Positions 9,118 to 20,807 of a stretch of DNA of 64,000 bases are shown one piece after another. Position numbers and translations under genes: made by a program. Origin of the DNA: Enterobacter sp. Bisph1 (GTDB taxonomy: Bacteria; Pseudomonadota; Gammaproteobacteria; Enterobacterales; Enterobacteriaceae); assembly GCF_000814905.1 (NCBI RefSeq), contig NZ_JXAG01000043.1, positions 1 through 64,000 on the forward strand, written 5' to 3'. Each line of letters starts with the position of its first letter. The first letter of the stretch is position 1. The notes beneath the pieces were generated by a model, which did not search any database, had not been told where the DNA came from, and saw nothing but the letters and a program-made list of their open reading frames with translations.

Positions 9118-10413
9118 TTATCTTCGCCATTCTAGCTGCACGCCCGTCTGTTCCGCGCTTTTCCTTCCGTCTTGCGTAACAAACACTCCCGCCGCCGCGA
9201 TAAGCGTTTCACCATAAAACAGCAGCGGCGTGGTATCGCGCAACCAGGGCGCTACGCCTAACTCCTGCCAGAGTTTCTTCAGCTTGCGTCCACCGTTGCG
9301 CCCGACAATATGCACCATGCCGGGTGCCTGAAAACGCACAGTTACCCTTTCGTTAGCGCCGGGGGCACGAATTTCCCCTCCCGCTACCAGCAACAACTCG
9401 CCCAGCCCCGCCGGCAAACTCAGCGGGTTAAAAGGTGCAGGCCAGCAAAGTTGCGTCTCGCGTTGGCTATCAATCGCCCGCGTCCACCACAAACAGGATT
9501 GATAACGCCGCACCGCGAACTCGCCCAGCCGCAGGTTAGGTGTCGCATCCTCACGCGCTAATGCCACTTCCTGCCATAAGCGATCGAGCATCGCGCGTGA
9601 GGGCATCACAGCACCGCGCTGCGCCAGCCAGCGGCGCAGTAACGCCCGACGGCGAATATCGCTTACCCCATGCAGAGCATCAATCCTCAGCGCCCCTTCA
9701 TCGGTCATCGCCGTGGCAAGTTCCTCTGCCAGCAGTTCATCAAGTAACTGCTCCTGCTCACCGCACAGCGCTGCGCTGCGCGCGACGGCGTCGGCAAAAT
9801 GCGGCCAGCGCGCATTGAGAAGCGGTAATACCGTTAAGCGTAAAAAGTTGCGGTCAAAACGAGCGTCATTGTTACTCTCATCCTCAATCCATGACAGCCG
9901 ATGATGAAGCGCCCACTGTTGCAGGGATTCTCGCGTTTGGTTTAGCAGCGGGCGAATATGCTGCGTGCCGGCGAAAGGCAGCTTTTCGGGCATCGCCGAC
10001 AGCCCGGCCGGTCCGCTACCGCGTTTTAGCGCCAGCAAAAAGGTTTCGCACTGATCGTCCAGATGCTGGGCCGTCGCCAATACTTCACCGGGTATTAAGG
10101 CAGCGGCAAAGGCCTGATAACGCGCTTTGCGCGCCTGCGCTTCCAGCCCCTCACCTTCATTTACCACCTGAACGCGGACCACTTGCAATGGAATCTGCCA
10201 TTGTGCGCAAACCTTCTGGCAATGGCTAACCCACTCATCGGCGTGCGGGCTCAGCCCGTGATGAATATGAATCGCCCGCAGCTGTAGTTCGGGGAATTGC
10301 TGACGCCAAAGCATAAAGTGATGCAGCAGGACGGTGGAATCCAGCCCGCCGCTAAACGCCAGCAGAAACTGGTGCGATATGTTCGGCATTGATGCAAGAA
10401 ATGGCGTGGTCAT
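9118..10413 (-). CDS. tilS: tRNA(Ile)-lysidine synthase TilS
   Basis: TilS attaches lysine to C34 of the tRNA-Ile that reads AUA, changing both its codon and amino-acid identity; it is essential. The ATP-pyrophosphatase P-loop is seen as [13 protein letters not shown] near residues 18-30. Further landmarks are [13 protein letters not shown] and the tRNA-binding segments [12 protein letters not shown] and [16 protein letters not shown] near the C terminus. At 431 residues it is one shorter than E. coli TilS. yaeR lies upstream on the same strand. Confidence 0.96.
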   Translation of the reverse strand: MTTPFLASMPNISHQFLLAFSGGLDSTVLLHHFMLWRQQFPELQLRAIHIHHGLSPHADEWVSHCQKVCAQWQIPLQVVRVQVVNEGEGLEAQARKARYQAFAAALIPGEVLATAQHLDDQCETFLLALKRGSGPAGLSAMPEKLPFAGTQHIRPLLNQTRESLQQWALHHRLSWIEDESNNDARFDRNFLRLTVLPLLNARWPHFADAVARSAALCGEQEQLLDELLAEELATAMTDEGALRIDALHGVSDIRRRALLRRWLAQRGAVMPSRAMLDRLWQEVALAREDATPNLRLGEFAVRRYQSCLWWTRAIDSQRETQLCWPAPFNPLSLPAGLGELLLVAGGEIRAPGANERVTVRFQAPGMVHIVGRNGGRKLKKLWQELGVAPWLRDTTPLLFYGETLIAAAGVFVTQDGRKSAEQTGVQLEWRR

Positions 10414-10434
10414 AGGGGCTATTAAAACGAAGTC

Positions 10435-10457
10435 ATGCCCGGCACGTTACCGGGCAT
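10435..10457 (-). terminator. Hairpin between yaeR and tilS
   Basis: ATGCCCGG (10435-10442) and CCGGGCAT (10450-10457) form a perfect 8-bp stem with a seven-base loop. On the minus strand the sequence after it is GACTTCGTTTTAAT, so the U tract is displaced. It may act as a partial terminator of yaeR or an mRNA-stabilising structure. Confidence 0.45.
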
Positions 10458-10475
10458 TGATAGAGCTGGCAAGCA

Positions 10476-10865
10476 CTACTGCTGGTAAAGCTCGAGGGGT
10501 AAACCGTCGGGATCGTTAAAAAAGGTGAAACGTTTGTCGGTACAGGGATCGACGCGGATCGCTTCGCACTGTACGCCGTGAGCGGTTAAATGCGCTACCG
10601 CCTGCTCGATGTCATCAACGCTAAACGCCAGATGGCGCAGGCCGCACGCTTCCGGTCGGCTGGGACGGGCTGGCGGGAAAGGGAATGAAAACAGCTCGAT
10701 CACATACTGGCCGTTAAGCGCCAGGTCGCCTTTCCAGGAGTCGCGCGCTTCGCGATAGATCTCGCTTTGCAACGTAAACCCCAGAATATCGCAGTAAAAC
10801 GCTTTGCTCTTCGCGTAGTCCGTAGCAATGATGGCAATATGATGAACCTGTTTTAAACCCAGCAT
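10476..10865 (-). CDS. yaeR: VOC family protein YaeR (glyoxalase/dioxygenase superfamily)
   Basis: A 129-residue single-domain member of the vicinal oxygen chelate superfamily, related to glyoxalase I, with no established substrate. The start at 10865 (MLGLKQVHHIAIIATDY) matches E. coli YaeR and is preceded by AAAGGAGA; an in-frame extension of 18 residues upstream is unsupported. The likely metal ligands are His in QVHHIAII, Glu in QYVIELFSF, His in LRHLAFSVDD and Glu in DGLPLELYQQ. It sits immediately after ldcC on the same strand. Confidence 0.92.
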   Translation of the reverse strand: MLGLKQVHHIAIIATDYAKSKAFYCDILGFTLQSEIYREARDSWKGDLALNGQYVIELFSFPFPPARPSRPEACGLRHLAFSVDDIEQAVAHLTAHGVQCEAIRVDPCTDKRFTFFNDPDGLPLELYQQ

Positions 10866-10923
10866 AATCTCTCCTTTTTTTGTTGCCAGAACGTTACTCC
10901 CGCCCGCAGATGCCCGCAATAGC

Positions 10924-13062
10924 TCACTGGACTTTTAGGACTCGTACCCGATAAACGCCCTCTTCATCCCGCTTCGCGCCATGAATATCCGTTTCAAAAC
11001 CGGGGTAATGGCGGCCGATGGCGCAGAGCATCAACAGGAAATCCAGCACCGCCCGGCTGGCTTCGGTAATCATCTCGCCGGGCATCACCAGCGGCACGCC
11101 GGGAGGATAGGGCAGGATCATATTCGCCGAGATACGGCCAATTAACTGTTCCAGTTCGATAGTTTCCACTTCACCCTGAACCTGCCGCTGCCAGGCCTGG
11201 TGTGGCGTCAACTTCATCTCCGGCAGCACATCGAAGGCTTGCAGCATCAAGCGCGGTAAATCGTGCTGGCGAATCAGTTTATGGATCCCTTGTGCCAGAT
11301 CCTGAATACGCATATTGCGGTAGAAATCGGGATCTTCGGCATACAGATCCGGCAGCATATTTCTCACCCGCAGATTGAGATCGTAAGAGCGTTTAAACTC
11401 CATCAGTCCGCGTAACAGGCTCATCGCGCGGGTTTTATCGATGCCGATACTGAATAAGAAGAGTAAATTATACGGGCCGGTTTTCTCCACGACTACGCCG
11501 CGCTCATCAAGGAATTTCGCCACCAGCGCCGCCGGGATCCCTTCCTCGCTCATATTTCCCAACTCGTCCATGCCTGGTGTAAGAATGGTGACTTTCACCG
11601 GGTCGAGGTACATATGTTCGGCATCGGCATCACGAAAACCGTGCCAGCTTTCGCCAGGCGCAACCGGCCAGCAATCGGCTTCATCGATCTCTTCCGGCTG
11701 CCAGATATCGAAGAACCAATCCTCGGCTTCATCTTTTAGCCGCTGCACTTCTTTGCGAAAATGCAGCGCGCGCTCGACCGAACGGTTGATCAGGCGTTTT
11801 CCCGGATTGCCGCGCAGCATCGCCGCCGCCGTTTCGATAGACGCCACCAGCGGATAGCTGGGTGAGGTGGTGGTATGCATCATAAAAGCTTCGTTAAACG
11901 CGTCTTCATCATATTCACCTTTAATGTGAATCAGCGAAGCTTGCGAAAATGCCGCCAACATTTTGTGCGTCGACTGGGTTTCAAAGAAAACCTTGCCCGG
12001 CACTCGCTCGCCGCTCATCCCGCTTTTTCCGGCATAGATCGGATGAAAATTGGTATAGGGAACCCAGGCAGAGTCGAAATGAATCGACGGGATATCCAGC
12101 GTCTTTTTGATCCAGTCTGTGTTATACAGCAGACCGTCATAGGTTGAGTTGGTGATCACCGCATGAACCGGCCAGCGCCCGCCGGCGGTTTTCGCCACCT
12201 TCTCTTCGATGCTGGCACGGGAGAATTCGCGACGCGGAATACCGCCTAAAATCCCCAGCGCATTACGCTCCGGCTTCAGCCACAGGGGTGTGATATCGCT
12301 CATCATCAGCAAATGGGCGAGGGATTTATGGCAGTTACGATCAATCAATACGGAGCTACCCACCGGCGCGGCATACATACCGATTATTTTATTCGACGTT
12401 GACGTGCCGTTAGTCACCATATAGCTCTGCTCAGCGCCAAAGGTGCGGGCAATATACTCCTCGGCTTCGAGATGCGGGCCGGTATGATCCAGTAACGATC
12501 CCAGCTCGGTGACCGAGATCGAAACATCCGCTTTCAGCGTATTACCACCGAAAAAATCATAAAACAGGCAACCAACCGGGCTTTTCTGATAAGCGGTGCC
12601 CGCCATATGCCCCGGCGTACAAAAGGTGTATTTCCCCTCTTTTACATAGGTAAACAGTGCGCGGGTAAACGGCGGTGTAATGTTGTCGAGGTACTCTTTG
12701 GTGTACTGGCCAATGCGCGTAGCGATATCCTCGGACACGCCGAGGGCGTACTCGAAAAACCACAGCGCCATGCGCATATCCTGGGCGCTGATATCCATCG
12801 TCGAGTGGGTATTGATAAACGCGTAGAGGGGTAAATACTCGTTGAGCTGGTTGATTTCACTGCACAGATCGAGGGAGTACTCATCCCAGTCAAAGATAAC
12901 GCCGCAGATGCGCGGGTTGTGTTCGATAAACTTCAGCAGGTCGTTGCTGTTTTGCGGCCAGATAAGTTTAAAACCTTGTGCCTGTAGCGCCTGCTCCAGC
13001 TCCTTAATCGGCTCATCTTTATAGAAAACGCCATGGGGTCCCATGATGGCAATAATATTCAC
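10924..13062 (-). CDS. ldcC: Constitutive lysine decarboxylase LdcC
   Basis: LdcC is a pyridoxal-phosphate enzyme that turns lysine into cadaverine and CO2. The GTG at 13062 gives 712 residues and begins MNIIAIMGPHGVFYKDEP as in E. coli; GGAGG lies 7 bases upstream. The protein has an N-terminal wing domain, the PLP core with Schiff-base lysine in ETQSTHKMLA (about residue 367), and a C-terminal domain. I call ldcC rather than the acid-inducible cadA because of its place next to accA and its closer match to LdcC; no cadB or cadC is present. Confidence 0.95.
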   Translation of the reverse strand: MNIIAIMGPHGVFYKDEPIKELEQALQAQGFKLIWPQNSNDLLKFIEHNPRICGVIFDWDEYSLDLCSEINQLNEYLPLYAFINTHSTMDISAQDMRMALWFFEYALGVSEDIATRIGQYTKEYLDNITPPFTRALFTYVKEGKYTFCTPGHMAGTAYQKSPVGCLFYDFFGGNTLKADVSISVTELGSLLDHTGPHLEAEEYIARTFGAEQSYMVTNGTSTSNKIIGMYAAPVGSSVLIDRNCHKSLAHLLMMSDITPLWLKPERNALGILGGIPRREFSRASIEEKVAKTAGGRWPVHAVITNSTYDGLLYNTDWIKKTLDIPSIHFDSAWVPYTNFHPIYAGKSGMSGERVPGKVFFETQSTHKMLAAFSQASLIHIKGEYDEDAFNEAFMMHTTTSPSYPLVASIETAAAMLRGNPGKRLINRSVERALHFRKEVQRLKDEAEDWFFDIWQPEEIDEADCWPVAPGESWHGFRDADAEHMYLDPVKVTILTPGMDELGNMSEEGIPAALVAKFLDERGVVVEKTGPYNLLFLFSIGIDKTRAMSLLRGLMEFKRSYDLNLRVRNMLPDLYAEDPDFYRNMRIQDLAQGIHKLIRQHDLPRLMLQAFDVLPEMKLTPHQAWQRQVQGEVETIELEQLIGRISANMILPYPPGVPLVMPGEMITEASRAVLDFLLMLCAIGRHYPGFETDIHGAKRDEEGVYRVRVLKVQ

Positions 13063-13112
13063 CGCTACCTCCGTCAAAAACCTTTGCTAAGCATAGTAGA
13101 GCTAAACGACGG

Positions 13113-13144
13113 ATAAAAAAAAGCCGCACAGCGGTGCGGCTTTT
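13113..13144 (-). terminator. Intrinsic terminator of accA
   Basis: GCCGCAC (13123-13129) and GTGCGGC (13134-13140) form a 7-bp stem with an AGCG loop. On the minus strand it is followed by eight T residues, and on the plus strand by four. It ends the long leftward cluster after accA and separates it from ldcC. Confidence 0.92.
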
Positions 13145-13166
13145 CAGAATGGGATGAAGAGATAGA

Positions 13167-14126
13167 TTAGGCGTAGCCGTAGCTCATCAGACGCTGGTAA
13201 CGACGGTTACGCAGATCGTCTTTGCTGAGCACATCCAGATCGGCCAGGTCGGCCAGCAGCTGCGCTTTCAAAGACGCCGCCATCGTTTCCGGATTACGGT
13301 GAGCGCCGCCCAGCGGTTCCGGGATAATGGAATCGATAAGCTTCAGCTCTTTCAGACGCGGCGCGATAATGCCCATCGCTTCAGCGGCCAGCGGCGCTTT
13401 ATCGGCGCTTTTCCACAGAATTGAGGCGCAGCCTTCCGGGGAGATAACGGAATAGGTGCTGTACTGCAGCATATTCACTTTGTCGCCCACGCCAATCGCC
13501 AGCGCGCCGCCGGAGCCGCCTTCGCCGATTACGGTGCAGATAACCGGCACGTTCAGGCGAGACATTTCACGCAGGTTACGCGCGATAGCTTCTGACTGAC
13601 CGCGCTCTTCAGCGCCTACGCCCGGATAAGCCCCCGGCGTATCGATAAAGGTGATGATCGGCATGTTAAAGCGTTCCGCCATTTCCATCAGGCGCAGCGC
13701 TTTGCGATAGCCTTCCGGTGCCGGCATACCGAAGTTACGGCGAATTTTCTCTTTGGTTTCGCGCCCCTTCTGATGACCGATGATCATCACCGGACGACCG
13801 TCCAGACGCGCGATACCGCCAACAATGGCTTTATCGTCGGCATAAGCACGGTCACCTGCCAGTTCGTCAAATTCGTCGAAAGCCAGGCGGACATAATCCA
13901 GGGTGTATGGACGCAGCGGATGGCGTGCCAGTTGAGCAACCTGCCATGCGCCAAGATCGGCGAAAATTTTACGCGTCAGCTCTACGCTTTTTTCACGCAG
14001 ACGATGCACTTCTTCGTCGATGTTAATATCCAGTTTTTCATCCTGACGGCCAACGGCGGTCAGAGAATCGATTTTCGCTTCCAGCTCAGCAATCGGCTGT
14101 TCGAAATCAAGGAAATTCAGACTCAT
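13167..14126 (-). CDS. accA: Acetyl-CoA carboxylase, carboxyltransferase subunit alpha
   Basis: AccA with AccD moves the carboxyl group from biotin-BCCP to acetyl-CoA to make malonyl-CoA, the first committed step of fatty-acid synthesis. The 319 residues equal E. coli AccA. Diagnostic segments include [19 protein letters not shown] at the N terminus and the crotonase-like core with [36 protein letters not shown] and [12 protein letters not shown]. It lies 12 bases after dnaE, linking membrane lipid synthesis and replication in one transcription unit, as in E. coli. Confidence 0.98.
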   Translation of the reverse strand: MSLNFLDFEQPIAELEAKIDSLTAVGRQDEKLDINIDEEVHRLREKSVELTRKIFADLGAWQVAQLARHPLRPYTLDYVRLAFDEFDELAGDRAYADDKAIVGGIARLDGRPVMIIGHQKGRETKEKIRRNFGMPAPEGYRKALRLMEMAERFNMPIITFIDTPGAYPGVGAEERGQSEAIARNLREMSRLNVPVICTVIGEGGSGGALAIGVGDKVNMLQYSTYSVISPEGCASILWKSADKAPLAAEAMGIIAPRLKELKLIDSIIPEPLGGAHRNPETMAASLKAQLLADLADLDVLSKDDLRNRRYQRLMSYGYA

Positions 14127-14138
14127 AGTATTCCTGTA

Positions 14139-17100
14139 TTAGTCAAACTCCAGTTCCACCTGCTCCGAACCAATGAGGCCACGCAGATCGTTAAGTAAAC
14201 GATCGCTCGGAGAGACACGCCACGTTGCGCCGAAGCGTAACCGCGCGCGCGCATCCGTCCTCTGATAGTAGAGATGTACTGGAATGGTTCCCGAACGGTG
14301 AGGTTCCAGAGACTGACGGAGTCGGTTTAAAAGCTGGTCATCAATTTGCCTGTCCGTCAGCGAGATAGCAAGCCCGCGGGCATATTTTTCCCGGGCTTCG
14401 TCAATGTCCATCACTTCGCGAGCGGTCATTTTAAGCCCACCGCTGAAGTCATCAAAGCTGACCTGTCCGCTGACGATAAGTATGCGGTCTTTTTCCAGCA
14501 GATGCTGGTATTTATCCAGTGCATCGGTGAACAACATCACCTCCAGACGCCCGGAACGGTCATCCAGCGTACAGATGCCGATACGATTGCCACGCTTGGT
14601 GACCATAACCCGCGCGGCAATAACGAGCCCCGCCGCCGTGGTCACTTTCCCACGTTCGGTCGGATGCATGTCTTTCAGCCGGTAGCCTCCGACATAGCGC
14701 TCAATTTCTTTTAAATACTGATTAATCGGGTGTCCGGTAAGGTACAGCCCCAGCGTTTCACGCTCGCCGTCGAGCACCGTCTGTTCCGGCCACGGCTGGC
14801 AGCTGGCATAAGACTGCTCAATCTGCTCCGGCTCTTCCGCCAGCACGCCGAACATATCCGCCTGGCCAATCGCCTCGGCTTTCGAATGCTGATCGGCGGC
14901 TTTCAGCGCATCGCCCAGCGAGTTCATTAACGCGGCGCGATGCGGACCGAGGCGGTCAAACGCCCCGGACATAATCAATTTTTCCAGCACCCGGCGGTTA
15001 AGCTTTTTGATATCGGTACGGGCGCAAAGGTCGAACAGTTCACGGAAATAACCGCCGTTGTTACGCGCTTCGATGATTGCCTCAATCGGGCCTTCACCGA
15101 CGCCTTTGATTGCGCCAATGCCGTACACAATCTCCCCGTCGTCGTTAACGTGGAAATGGTATAAACCCGAGTTGATATCCGGCGGCAGGATCTTTAATCC
15201 CATACGCCAGCACTCATCGACCAGGCCGACCACTTTTTCCGTGTTATCCATATCGGCAGTCATTACCGCCGCCATAAATTCGGCCGGATAGTGCGCTTTC
15301 AGCCACAGCGTCTGGTACGACACCAAAGCATAGGCGGCAGAGTGCGATTTGTTAAATCCGTAGCCGGCGAATTTCTCCACCAGGTCAAAGATTTTCATCG
15401 CCAGTTCGCCGTCGACGCCGTTTTTCTTCGCCCCGTCTTCAAAAATAGAGCGCTGCTTGGCCATCTCTTCCGGCTTTTTCTTACCCATCGCACGACGCAG
15501 CATATCCGCGCCGCCAAGGGTGTAACCGGAGAGCACCTGCGCAATCTGCATCACCTGTTCCTGATACAGGATAATGCCGTAGGTAGGCTCCAGTACCGGT
15601 TTCAGGCTCTCATGCTGCCACTGTACATCCGGGTAGGAGATCTCTTCGCGGCCGTGTTTACGGTCAATAAAGTTATCTACCATGCCCGACTGTAGCGGCC
15701 CCGGACGGAACAGGGCCACCAGCGCAATCATATCTTCGAAGCAGTCTGGCTGCAGGCGCTTAATCAGATCTTTCATGCCGCGGGATTCAAGCTGGAATAC
15801 CGCCGTGGTCTCCGAGCGCTGCAGCATGTCGAAACTTTTCTTGTCCTCCAGCGGGATAGCGGCAATATCCAGCGGCGGCTCGCCGTTCTTCTCACGCCGG
15901 GCGTTAATCATCTCCAGCGCCCAGTTGATAATGGTCAGCGTACGCAAGCCGAGGAAGTCAAACTTCACCAGGCCCGCGTATTCAACGTCGTTTTTATCGA
16001 ACTGCGTGACCGGATGCTGACCGGCCTCATCGCAATAGAGCGGCGCAAAGTCGGTAATTTTGGTTGGCGCGATAACAACACCACCGGCATGTTTACCGGC
16101 GTTTCGCGTCACCCCTTCCAGCTTGCGCGCCATATCGATCAGCGCTTTAACTTCTTCGTCAGCTTCGTAAATTTCCGGCAGCTGCGGTTCGGCTTCAAAC
16201 GCTTTTGCCAGCGTCATCCCCGGATCCGGCGGCACCAGTTTTGAAATGCGATCGACAAAGCCATACGGATGACCGAGTACGCGGCCAACGTCGCGGATAA
16301 CCGCTTTCGCCGCCATAGTACCGAAGGTGATAATTTGCGATACCGCATCGCGGCCGTACATATCCGCGACGTGTTCGATAACCTGGTCGCGTTTTTCCAT
16401 GCAGAAATCGACGTCGAAGTCGGGCATTGAAACACGTTCCGGGTTAAGGAAACGTTCGAACAGCAGGTCGAACTCCAGCGGATCGAGGTCGGTGATTTTC
16501 AGCGCATAGGCCACCAGCGAACCGGCACCGGAACCACGGCCAGGTCCTACCGGCACGCCGTTATCCTTCGACCACTGGATAAACTCCATAACGATAAGGA
16601 AGTAGCCCGGGAACCCCATCTGGTTAATCACCTGGAGTTCAATATCGAGGCGCTCATCGTAAGGCGGGCGTTTTTTGGCGCGTAGCTGCTCGTCCGGGAA
16701 CAGGAATGCCAGGCGCTCTTCAAGCCCCTCTTTCGATTTCACGACGAGGAAATCTTCGGTGGTCATATCCCCGGTCGGGAATTGCGGCAGGAAGTATTCG
16801 CCGAGGCGCACGGTGACGTTACAGCGTTTGGCGATTTCGACGGTGTTTTCCAGCGCTTCCGGGATATCCGCAAAGAGTTCGCACATCTCCTCTTCGCTGC
16901 GCATATATTGCTGCGCCGAGTAGTTGCGCGGCCGTTTAGGATCGTCGAGGGTAAAACCGTCATGGATCGCAACGCGGATCTCATGAGCGTCGAAGTCGCC
17001 AGCATCGTTAAAGCGCACATCGTTGGTGGCGACCACCGGCAAACCATGCTCTTCGGCCAGCGCGACGGCGGCATGCAGATACGTTTCTTCATCCGCACGG

Positions 17101-17621
17101 CCGGTGCGAATCAGTTCCAGATAGTAGCGATCGTGAAAATGAGTTTTATAGAAGTCGAGACACTGCTCCACCAGCGCGCTATTGCCGCGCAGCAGGCATC
17201 TACCGACATCGCCCATACGCCCGCCGGAGAGCAGAATCAAACCCTCTTTCAGCTCCACTAACCAATCACGGTCGATCCACGGCCCCGCCGCGCCATAACC
17301 GCGCTGATAGGCGCGCGAGATAAGCAGCGTCAGGTTTTGATAGCCGATGTTGTCGAGGGCGAGCACGGTCAGTTGCGTCATCTCATCCGCGAGCAGATCG
17401 CTTTGCACATGAAAATCCGCACCGACGATCGGCTTTATCCCGGCACCGTGTGCCGTTCCGTAAAACTTCACCAGACCGCACAGGTTAGTAAAATCGGTGA
17501 TTGCCAGCGCAGGCATGCCGAGGGCGGCCGCCTTTTTTACCAGCGGTCCGGTTTTCGCCAGCCCATCAATCATGGAGTAGTCGCTATGCACCCGCAGGTG
17601 TACGAAACGTGGTTCAGCCAT
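14139..17621 (-). CDS. dnaE: DNA polymerase III alpha subunit
   Basis: DnaE is the catalytic subunit of the replicative polymerase. The 1160 residues match E. coli DnaE. In order: an N-terminal PHP domain ([18 protein letters not shown] near the start), the polymerase core with catalytic aspartates in [10 protein letters not shown] (about residues 401-410) and a third in the palm, the helix-hairpin-helix region, the internal clamp-binding motif QADMFGVL (about residue 920), an OB fold, and a C-terminal tau-binding region. rnhB is 38 bases upstream and accA 12 bases downstream. Confidence 0.98.
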   Translation of the reverse strand: MAEPRFVHLRVHSDYSMIDGLAKTGPLVKKAAALGMPALAITDFTNLCGLVKFYGTAHGAGIKPIVGADFHVQSDLLADEMTQLTVLALDNIGYQNLTLLISRAYQRGYGAAGPWIDRDWLVELKEGLILLSGGRMGDVGRCLLRGNSALVEQCLDFYKTHFHDRYYLELIRTGRADEETYLHAAVALAEEHGLPVVATNDVRFNDAGDFDAHEIRVAIHDGFTLDDPKRPRNYSAQQYMRSEEEMCELFADIPEALENTVEIAKRCNVTVRLGEYFLPQFPTGDMTTEDFLVVKSKEGLEERLAFLFPDEQLRAKKRPPYDERLDIELQVINQMGFPGYFLIVMEFIQWSKDNGVPVGPGRGSGAGSLVAYALKITDLDPLEFDLLFERFLNPERVSMPDFDVDFCMEKRDQVIEHVADMYGRDAVSQIITFGTMAAKAVIRDVGRVLGHPYGFVDRISKLVPPDPGMTLAKAFEAEPQLPEIYEADEEVKALIDMARKLEGVTRNAGKHAGGVVIAPTKITDFAPLYCDEAGQHPVTQFDKNDVEYAGLVKFDFLGLRTLTIINWALEMINARREKNGEPPLDIAAIPLEDKKSFDMLQRSETTAVFQLESRGMKDLIKRLQPDCFEDMIALVALFRPGPLQSGMVDNFIDRKHGREEISYPDVQWQHESLKPVLEPTYGIILYQEQVMQIAQVLSGYTLGGADMLRRAMGKKKPEEMAKQRSIFEDGAKKNGVDGELAMKIFDLVEKFAGYGFNKSHSAAYALVSYQTLWLKAHYPAEFMAAVMTADMDNTEKVVGLVDECWRMGLKILPPDINSGLYHFHVNDDGEIVYGIGAIKGVGEGPIEAIIEARNNGGYFRELFDLCARTDIKKLNRRVLEKLIMSGAFDRLGPHRAALMNSLGDALKAADQHSKAEAIGQADMFGVLAEEPEQIEQSYASCQPWPEQTVLDGERETLGLYLTGHPINQYLKEIERYVGGYRLKDMHPTERGKVTTAAGLVIAARVMVTKRGNRIGICTLDDRSGRLEVMLFTDALDKYQHLLEKDRILIVSGQVSFDDFSGGLKMTAREVMDIDEAREKYARGLAISLTDRQIDDQLLNRLRQSLEPHRSGTIPVHLYYQRTDARARLRFGATWRVSPSDRLLNDLRGLIGSEQVELEFD

Positions 17622-17659
17622 TTTCAGAATCCAGCCTGGTTATTTCACGTTCACAAGAA

Positions 17660-18256
17660 TCAGAGGACCTGGCTCAGCGCGCGTTTAACCGGCGCAAAGC
17701 TGCGGCGATGATGCTCCGTTGCGCCGTGCTCCGCCAACTTTTCCAGATGAAAAGCGGTCGGATAGCCTTTGTGTTGCGCAAAGCCATATTGCGGAAAGAT
17801 AACATCAAGTGCTGCCATCTCTGCATCGCGGGTCACTTTGGCGAGAATAGACGCGGCGCTGATTTCAGCCACGCGGCTATCGCCTTTAACCACCGCCAAA
17901 GATGGCATCGGCAGCGCCGGGCAGCGGTTGCCGTCGATCAGAACAAACTCCGGCACAATGGTCAACCCGGCAACGGCGCGCTGCATCGCCAGCATCGTGG
18001 CGTGCAAAATGTTCAGCTCATCGATTTCATGAGGCTCCGCGCGGCCGAGGCTCCAGGCCAGCGCTTTCTCTTTGATCTCATGATAGAGCGAGATACGGCG
18101 TTTTTCGGATAATTTTTTGGAATCGTTGAGGCCGACAATCGGACGGGCCGGATCGAGGATCACCGCCGCCGTGACCACCGCACCCACCAGCGGGCCACGC
18201 CCAACTTCATCCACACCCGCAACGAGGTGCGTGTGCGGATAGACAAACTCTATCAT
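17660..18256 (-). CDS. rnhB: Ribonuclease HII
   Basis: RnhB cleaves RNA in RNA-DNA hybrids and starts removal of single ribonucleotides misinserted in DNA. The 198-residue protein shows the catalytic DEVGRG motif in [15 protein letters not shown] near residue 16, the second acidic site in [10 protein letters not shown], and [18 protein letters not shown]. Its ATG overlaps the lpxB stop codon by four bases (ATGA), and dnaE follows after 38 bases, so it is inside the lipid A to replication operon. Confidence 0.97.
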   Translation of the reverse strand: MIEFVYPHTHLVAGVDEVGRGPLVGAVVTAAVILDPARPIVGLNDSKKLSEKRRISLYHEIKEKALAWSLGRAEPHEIDELNILHATMLAMQRAVAGLTIVPEFVLIDGNRCPALPMPSLAVVKGDSRVAEISAASILAKVTRDAEMAALDVIFPQYGFAQHKGYPTAFHLEKLAEHGATEHHRRSFAPVKRALSQVL

Positions 18257-19401
18257 TTTGCTAGCTCCAGTACGGCATCAGCCGCCTGTTCATCGGCATT
18301 GCAACGAATCTGCTGATGCAGCTCGCGGAAAATATCGTGCATCTGATGGCTGGTTTTGCCGTTAGCCAGTAAAGGATCTAACGCCGCGGCAAGGGCCTGC
18401 GGATGGCACTCATCCTGCAGCAGCTCTTTAACCAGTTCGCGCCCGGCCAGCAGGTTCGGCAGCGAAACATAGGGCGTTTTTACCAGACGTTTTGCCAGCC
18501 AGAAGGTGAACGGCTTCATGCGATAGCCCACCACCATCGGGCATTTCGCCAGCATGCACTCCAGCGCGGCGGTCCCGGATGCCAGCAACGCGGCATCGGC
18601 AGCAATCATCGCTTCCCGCGCCTGGCCGTCGAGCATCTGCACCGGCAAATCGGGCGCAATTTCCGCTTTGATGCGCGCGAACTGCTCGCGCCGTTTCGCA
18701 TTGACCAGCGGCACAAGCACTTGCAGATCGGGATAGCGCTCCCGCAACAGCTCGGCGGTACGCAAGAAATCCGCGCTGAGCATTTCCACTTCCGCACCGC
18801 GGCTTCCCGGCAGCAACGCCAGACAGTGGACATCAGCCGTAATGCCTAAATGTTGCCGCGCCGCGTGCTTGTCCGGATCTAACGGCATCGCATCGGCCAT
18901 CGTATGGCCGATAAAACGGCACGGGACGTTAAATTTATCGTAAAACGCTTTTTCGAAAGGCAGAAACGCGAGCACCAGATCGGTGGCTCTGCCAATTTTG
19001 AAAACGCGTTTTTGTCGCCACGCCCAGACGGAGGGGCTGACGTAGTGAATCGTTCGAATGCCCTGCTCTTTCAGCTTGCCTTCGAGGGTGATATTGAAAT
19101 CTGGCGCATCGATACCAACAAAGACATCCGGCTGGAGTTCTCTGAAGCGACGGGTCAGATCGGCACGGATGTGCAGCAAACGACGCAGCCGCCCCAGCAC
19201 CTCAACGATGCCCATGACCGCCAGCTCTTCCATTTCATACCAGGCTTCGCACCCTTCTGCCTGCATGCGCGGCCCGGCAACGCCAACGAAGCGCGCGTTC
19301 GGCACGCGTGCGCGCAGTGCCCGGATAAGACCGGCACCAAGAATATCGCCGGAGGTTTCTCCGGCGACGAGGGCTATCGTAAGAGGACGCGAGTCGATCA
19401 T
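18253..19401 (-). CDS. lpxB: Lipid-A-disaccharide synthase
   Basis: LpxB is a GT19 glycosyltransferase that joins UDP-2,3-diacylglucosamine and lipid X to form the tetraacyl disaccharide of lipid A, at the inner face of the inner membrane. The 382 residues match the family. Recognisable segments are [20 protein letters not shown] at the N terminus, [14 protein letters not shown]-like [19 protein letters not shown] in the middle, and [13 protein letters not shown] before the C-terminal Rossmann domain. It starts in a one-base overlap with lpxA (TAATG) and ends in an ATGA overlap with rnhB. Confidence 0.97.
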   Translation of the reverse strand: MIDSRPLTIALVAGETSGDILGAGLIRALRARVPNARFVGVAGPRMQAEGCEAWYEMEELAVMGIVEVLGRLRRLLHIRADLTRRFRELQPDVFVGIDAPDFNITLEGKLKEQGIRTIHYVSPSVWAWRQKRVFKIGRATDLVLAFLPFEKAFYDKFNVPCRFIGHTMADAMPLDPDKHAARQHLGITADVHCLALLPGSRGAEVEMLSADFLRTAELLRERYPDLQVLVPLVNAKRREQFARIKAEIAPDLPVQMLDGQAREAMIAADAALLASGTAALECMLAKCPMVVGYRMKPFTFWLAKRLVKTPYVSLPNLLAGRELVKELLQDECHPQALAAALDPLLANGKTSHQMHDIFRELHQQIRCNADEQAADAVLELAK

Positions 19402-20189
19402 TAACGAATCAGACCGCGCGTTGAACGTTCAAAGAATTGCATAAACGCGTCAACTTCCGGGTGCTTAGCGGCAAGCTCAGCAATTTCCGGTTTCGCCTCT
19501 TCCAGCGTTTTACCGCTGCGGTACAGCAATTTGTACGCATTACGAATAGCCACTAACGCTTCCCGGCTAAAGCCGCGACGTTTCAGGCCTTCGATGTTCA
19601 CACCGAATGGCGTGGCATGGTTGCCCTGCGCGATAACGTAAGGCGGGACGTCCTGCGCAACGCCGGAACAGCCGCCCACCATCACATGCGCACCGATAAT
19701 GCAGAACTGATGCACTGCGGTCATGCCACCGATGATGGCGAAATCGTCAACGGAAACGTGACCGGCCAGCGTCGCGTTGTTCGCGAGGATACAGCGACTT
19801 CCGACGGTGCAATCGTGCGCAACGTGCGCATTGATCATCAGCAGGTTATCGCTGCCCACCTTCGTCAACCCACCTCCCTGTACTGTTCCACGATGGATGG
19901 TGACGCTTTCGCGGATGCGGTTGCGATCGCCAATTTCCACGCGCGTCGGTTCACCAGCATATTTCAGATCCTGGTTAACCTCGCCGATGGAGGCGAACTG
20001 ATAAATCTCATTGTCGCGGCCAATCGTCGTATGACCATTTACCACAACGTGGGATTTCAGTACGGTGCCCTCACCTATTTCTACGTGAGGTCCAACAATA
20101 CAAAATGGGCCAATATGAGCGTTAGCGCCGATAACGGCACCGTCTTCAACAATGGCGGTAGGATGAATAAAGGCGGTATTATCAATCAC
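19401..20189 (-). CDS. lpxA: UDP-N-acetylglucosamine O-acyltransferase LpxA
   Basis: LpxA adds 3-hydroxymyristate from acyl-ACP to UDP-GlcNAc, the first step of lipid A synthesis. The 262-residue protein is a left-handed beta-helix of hexapeptide repeats from residue 1 ([20 protein letters not shown]) with a helical C-terminal part. The catalytic histidine (His125 in E. coli) lies in [13 protein letters not shown]. fabZ is three bases upstream and lpxB starts on the last base of its stop codon, so translation of the three genes is tightly linked. Confidence 0.98.
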   Translation of the reverse strand: MIDNTAFIHPTAIVEDGAVIGANAHIGPFCIVGPHVEIGEGTVLKSHVVVNGHTTIGRDNEIYQFASIGEVNQDLKYAGEPTRVEIGDRNRIRESVTIHRGTVQGGGLTKVGSDNLLMINAHVAHDCTVGSRCILANNATLAGHVSVDDFAIIGGMTAVHQFCIIGAHVMVGGCSGVAQDVPPYVIAQGNHATPFGVNIEGLKRRGFSREALVAIRNAYKLLYRSGKTLEEAKPEIAELAAKHPEVDAFMQFFERSTRGLIR

Positions 20190-20192
20190 GTA

Positions 20193-20648
20193 TCAGGCCT
20201 CCCGGCTACGTGCACACATCATAGTAGCTTCACAAACAATTTTACCGTCAACCAGCGCGACCCCTTTGAAACGGGTAACGCCACGGCGGGTTTTCTCGAA
20301 AGTGACTTCCATGATCATCTGATCGCCAGGTACAACAGGACGCTTAAAGCGCGCTTCGTCGATACCGGCGAAGTAATACAGCTCACCCGGCTCCAGTTTG
20401 CCGACGCTTTTAAACGCCAGAATACCGGTTGCCTGCGCCATTGCTTCAAGAATCAGCACGCCCGGGAAAATCGGTTTGCCAGGGAAATGCCCCTGGAAAA
20501 ACGGCTCGTTTACCGAAACATTTTTAACTGCGCGCAGAAAACGACCTTCTTCAAAATGCAGCACGCGGTCAACCAGTAAAAACGGGTAACGGTGCGGCAG
20601 AAGCTCCAGGATCTCTTCAATGTGCAGAGTATGAGTGTCAGTAGTCAA
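20193..20648 (-). CDS. fabZ: 3-hydroxyacyl-[acyl-carrier-protein] dehydratase FabZ
   Basis: FabZ dehydrates 3-hydroxyacyl-ACP in fatty-acid elongation and competes with LpxA for 3-hydroxymyristoyl-ACP, so the balance between phospholipid and lipid A runs through this gene pair. The 151-residue hot-dog-fold protein carries the catalytic His in [20 protein letters not shown], with the Glu of the same segment. It is placed between lpxD and lpxA as in all enterics. The gap upstream to lpxD is 159 bases and may hold an additional promoter. Confidence 0.97.
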   Translation of the reverse strand: MTTDTHTLHIEEILELLPHRYPFLLVDRVLHFEEGRFLRAVKNVSVNEPFFQGHFPGKPIFPGVLILEAMAQATGILAFKSVGKLEPGELYYFAGIDEARFKRPVVPGDQMIMEVTFEKTRRGVTRFKGVALVDGKIVCEATMMCARSREA

Positions 20649-20807
20649 AATACTCTTCCTGTCTAAATATACTAAAAAGCAATAATAACACGGCCCGCGG
20701 CAATCATCAGAATGCCAACAGGCCGGGAAGTATATACACTTTATGCTTTGAGGTGCAGAGGCTTTTCTGCTCCCCGAAGTCTTGTGTACAAGCGTTAAGC
20801 GGATGAA

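Noticed and set aside
9097-9118. Terminator for rof or tilS at the ACGGGCAGCG/CGCTGCCCGT palindrome
   Set aside because: The T run lies before the hairpin on the plus strand, so neither strand has a U tract after the stem; it also overlaps the tilS stop codon. Kept only as a remark under rof.
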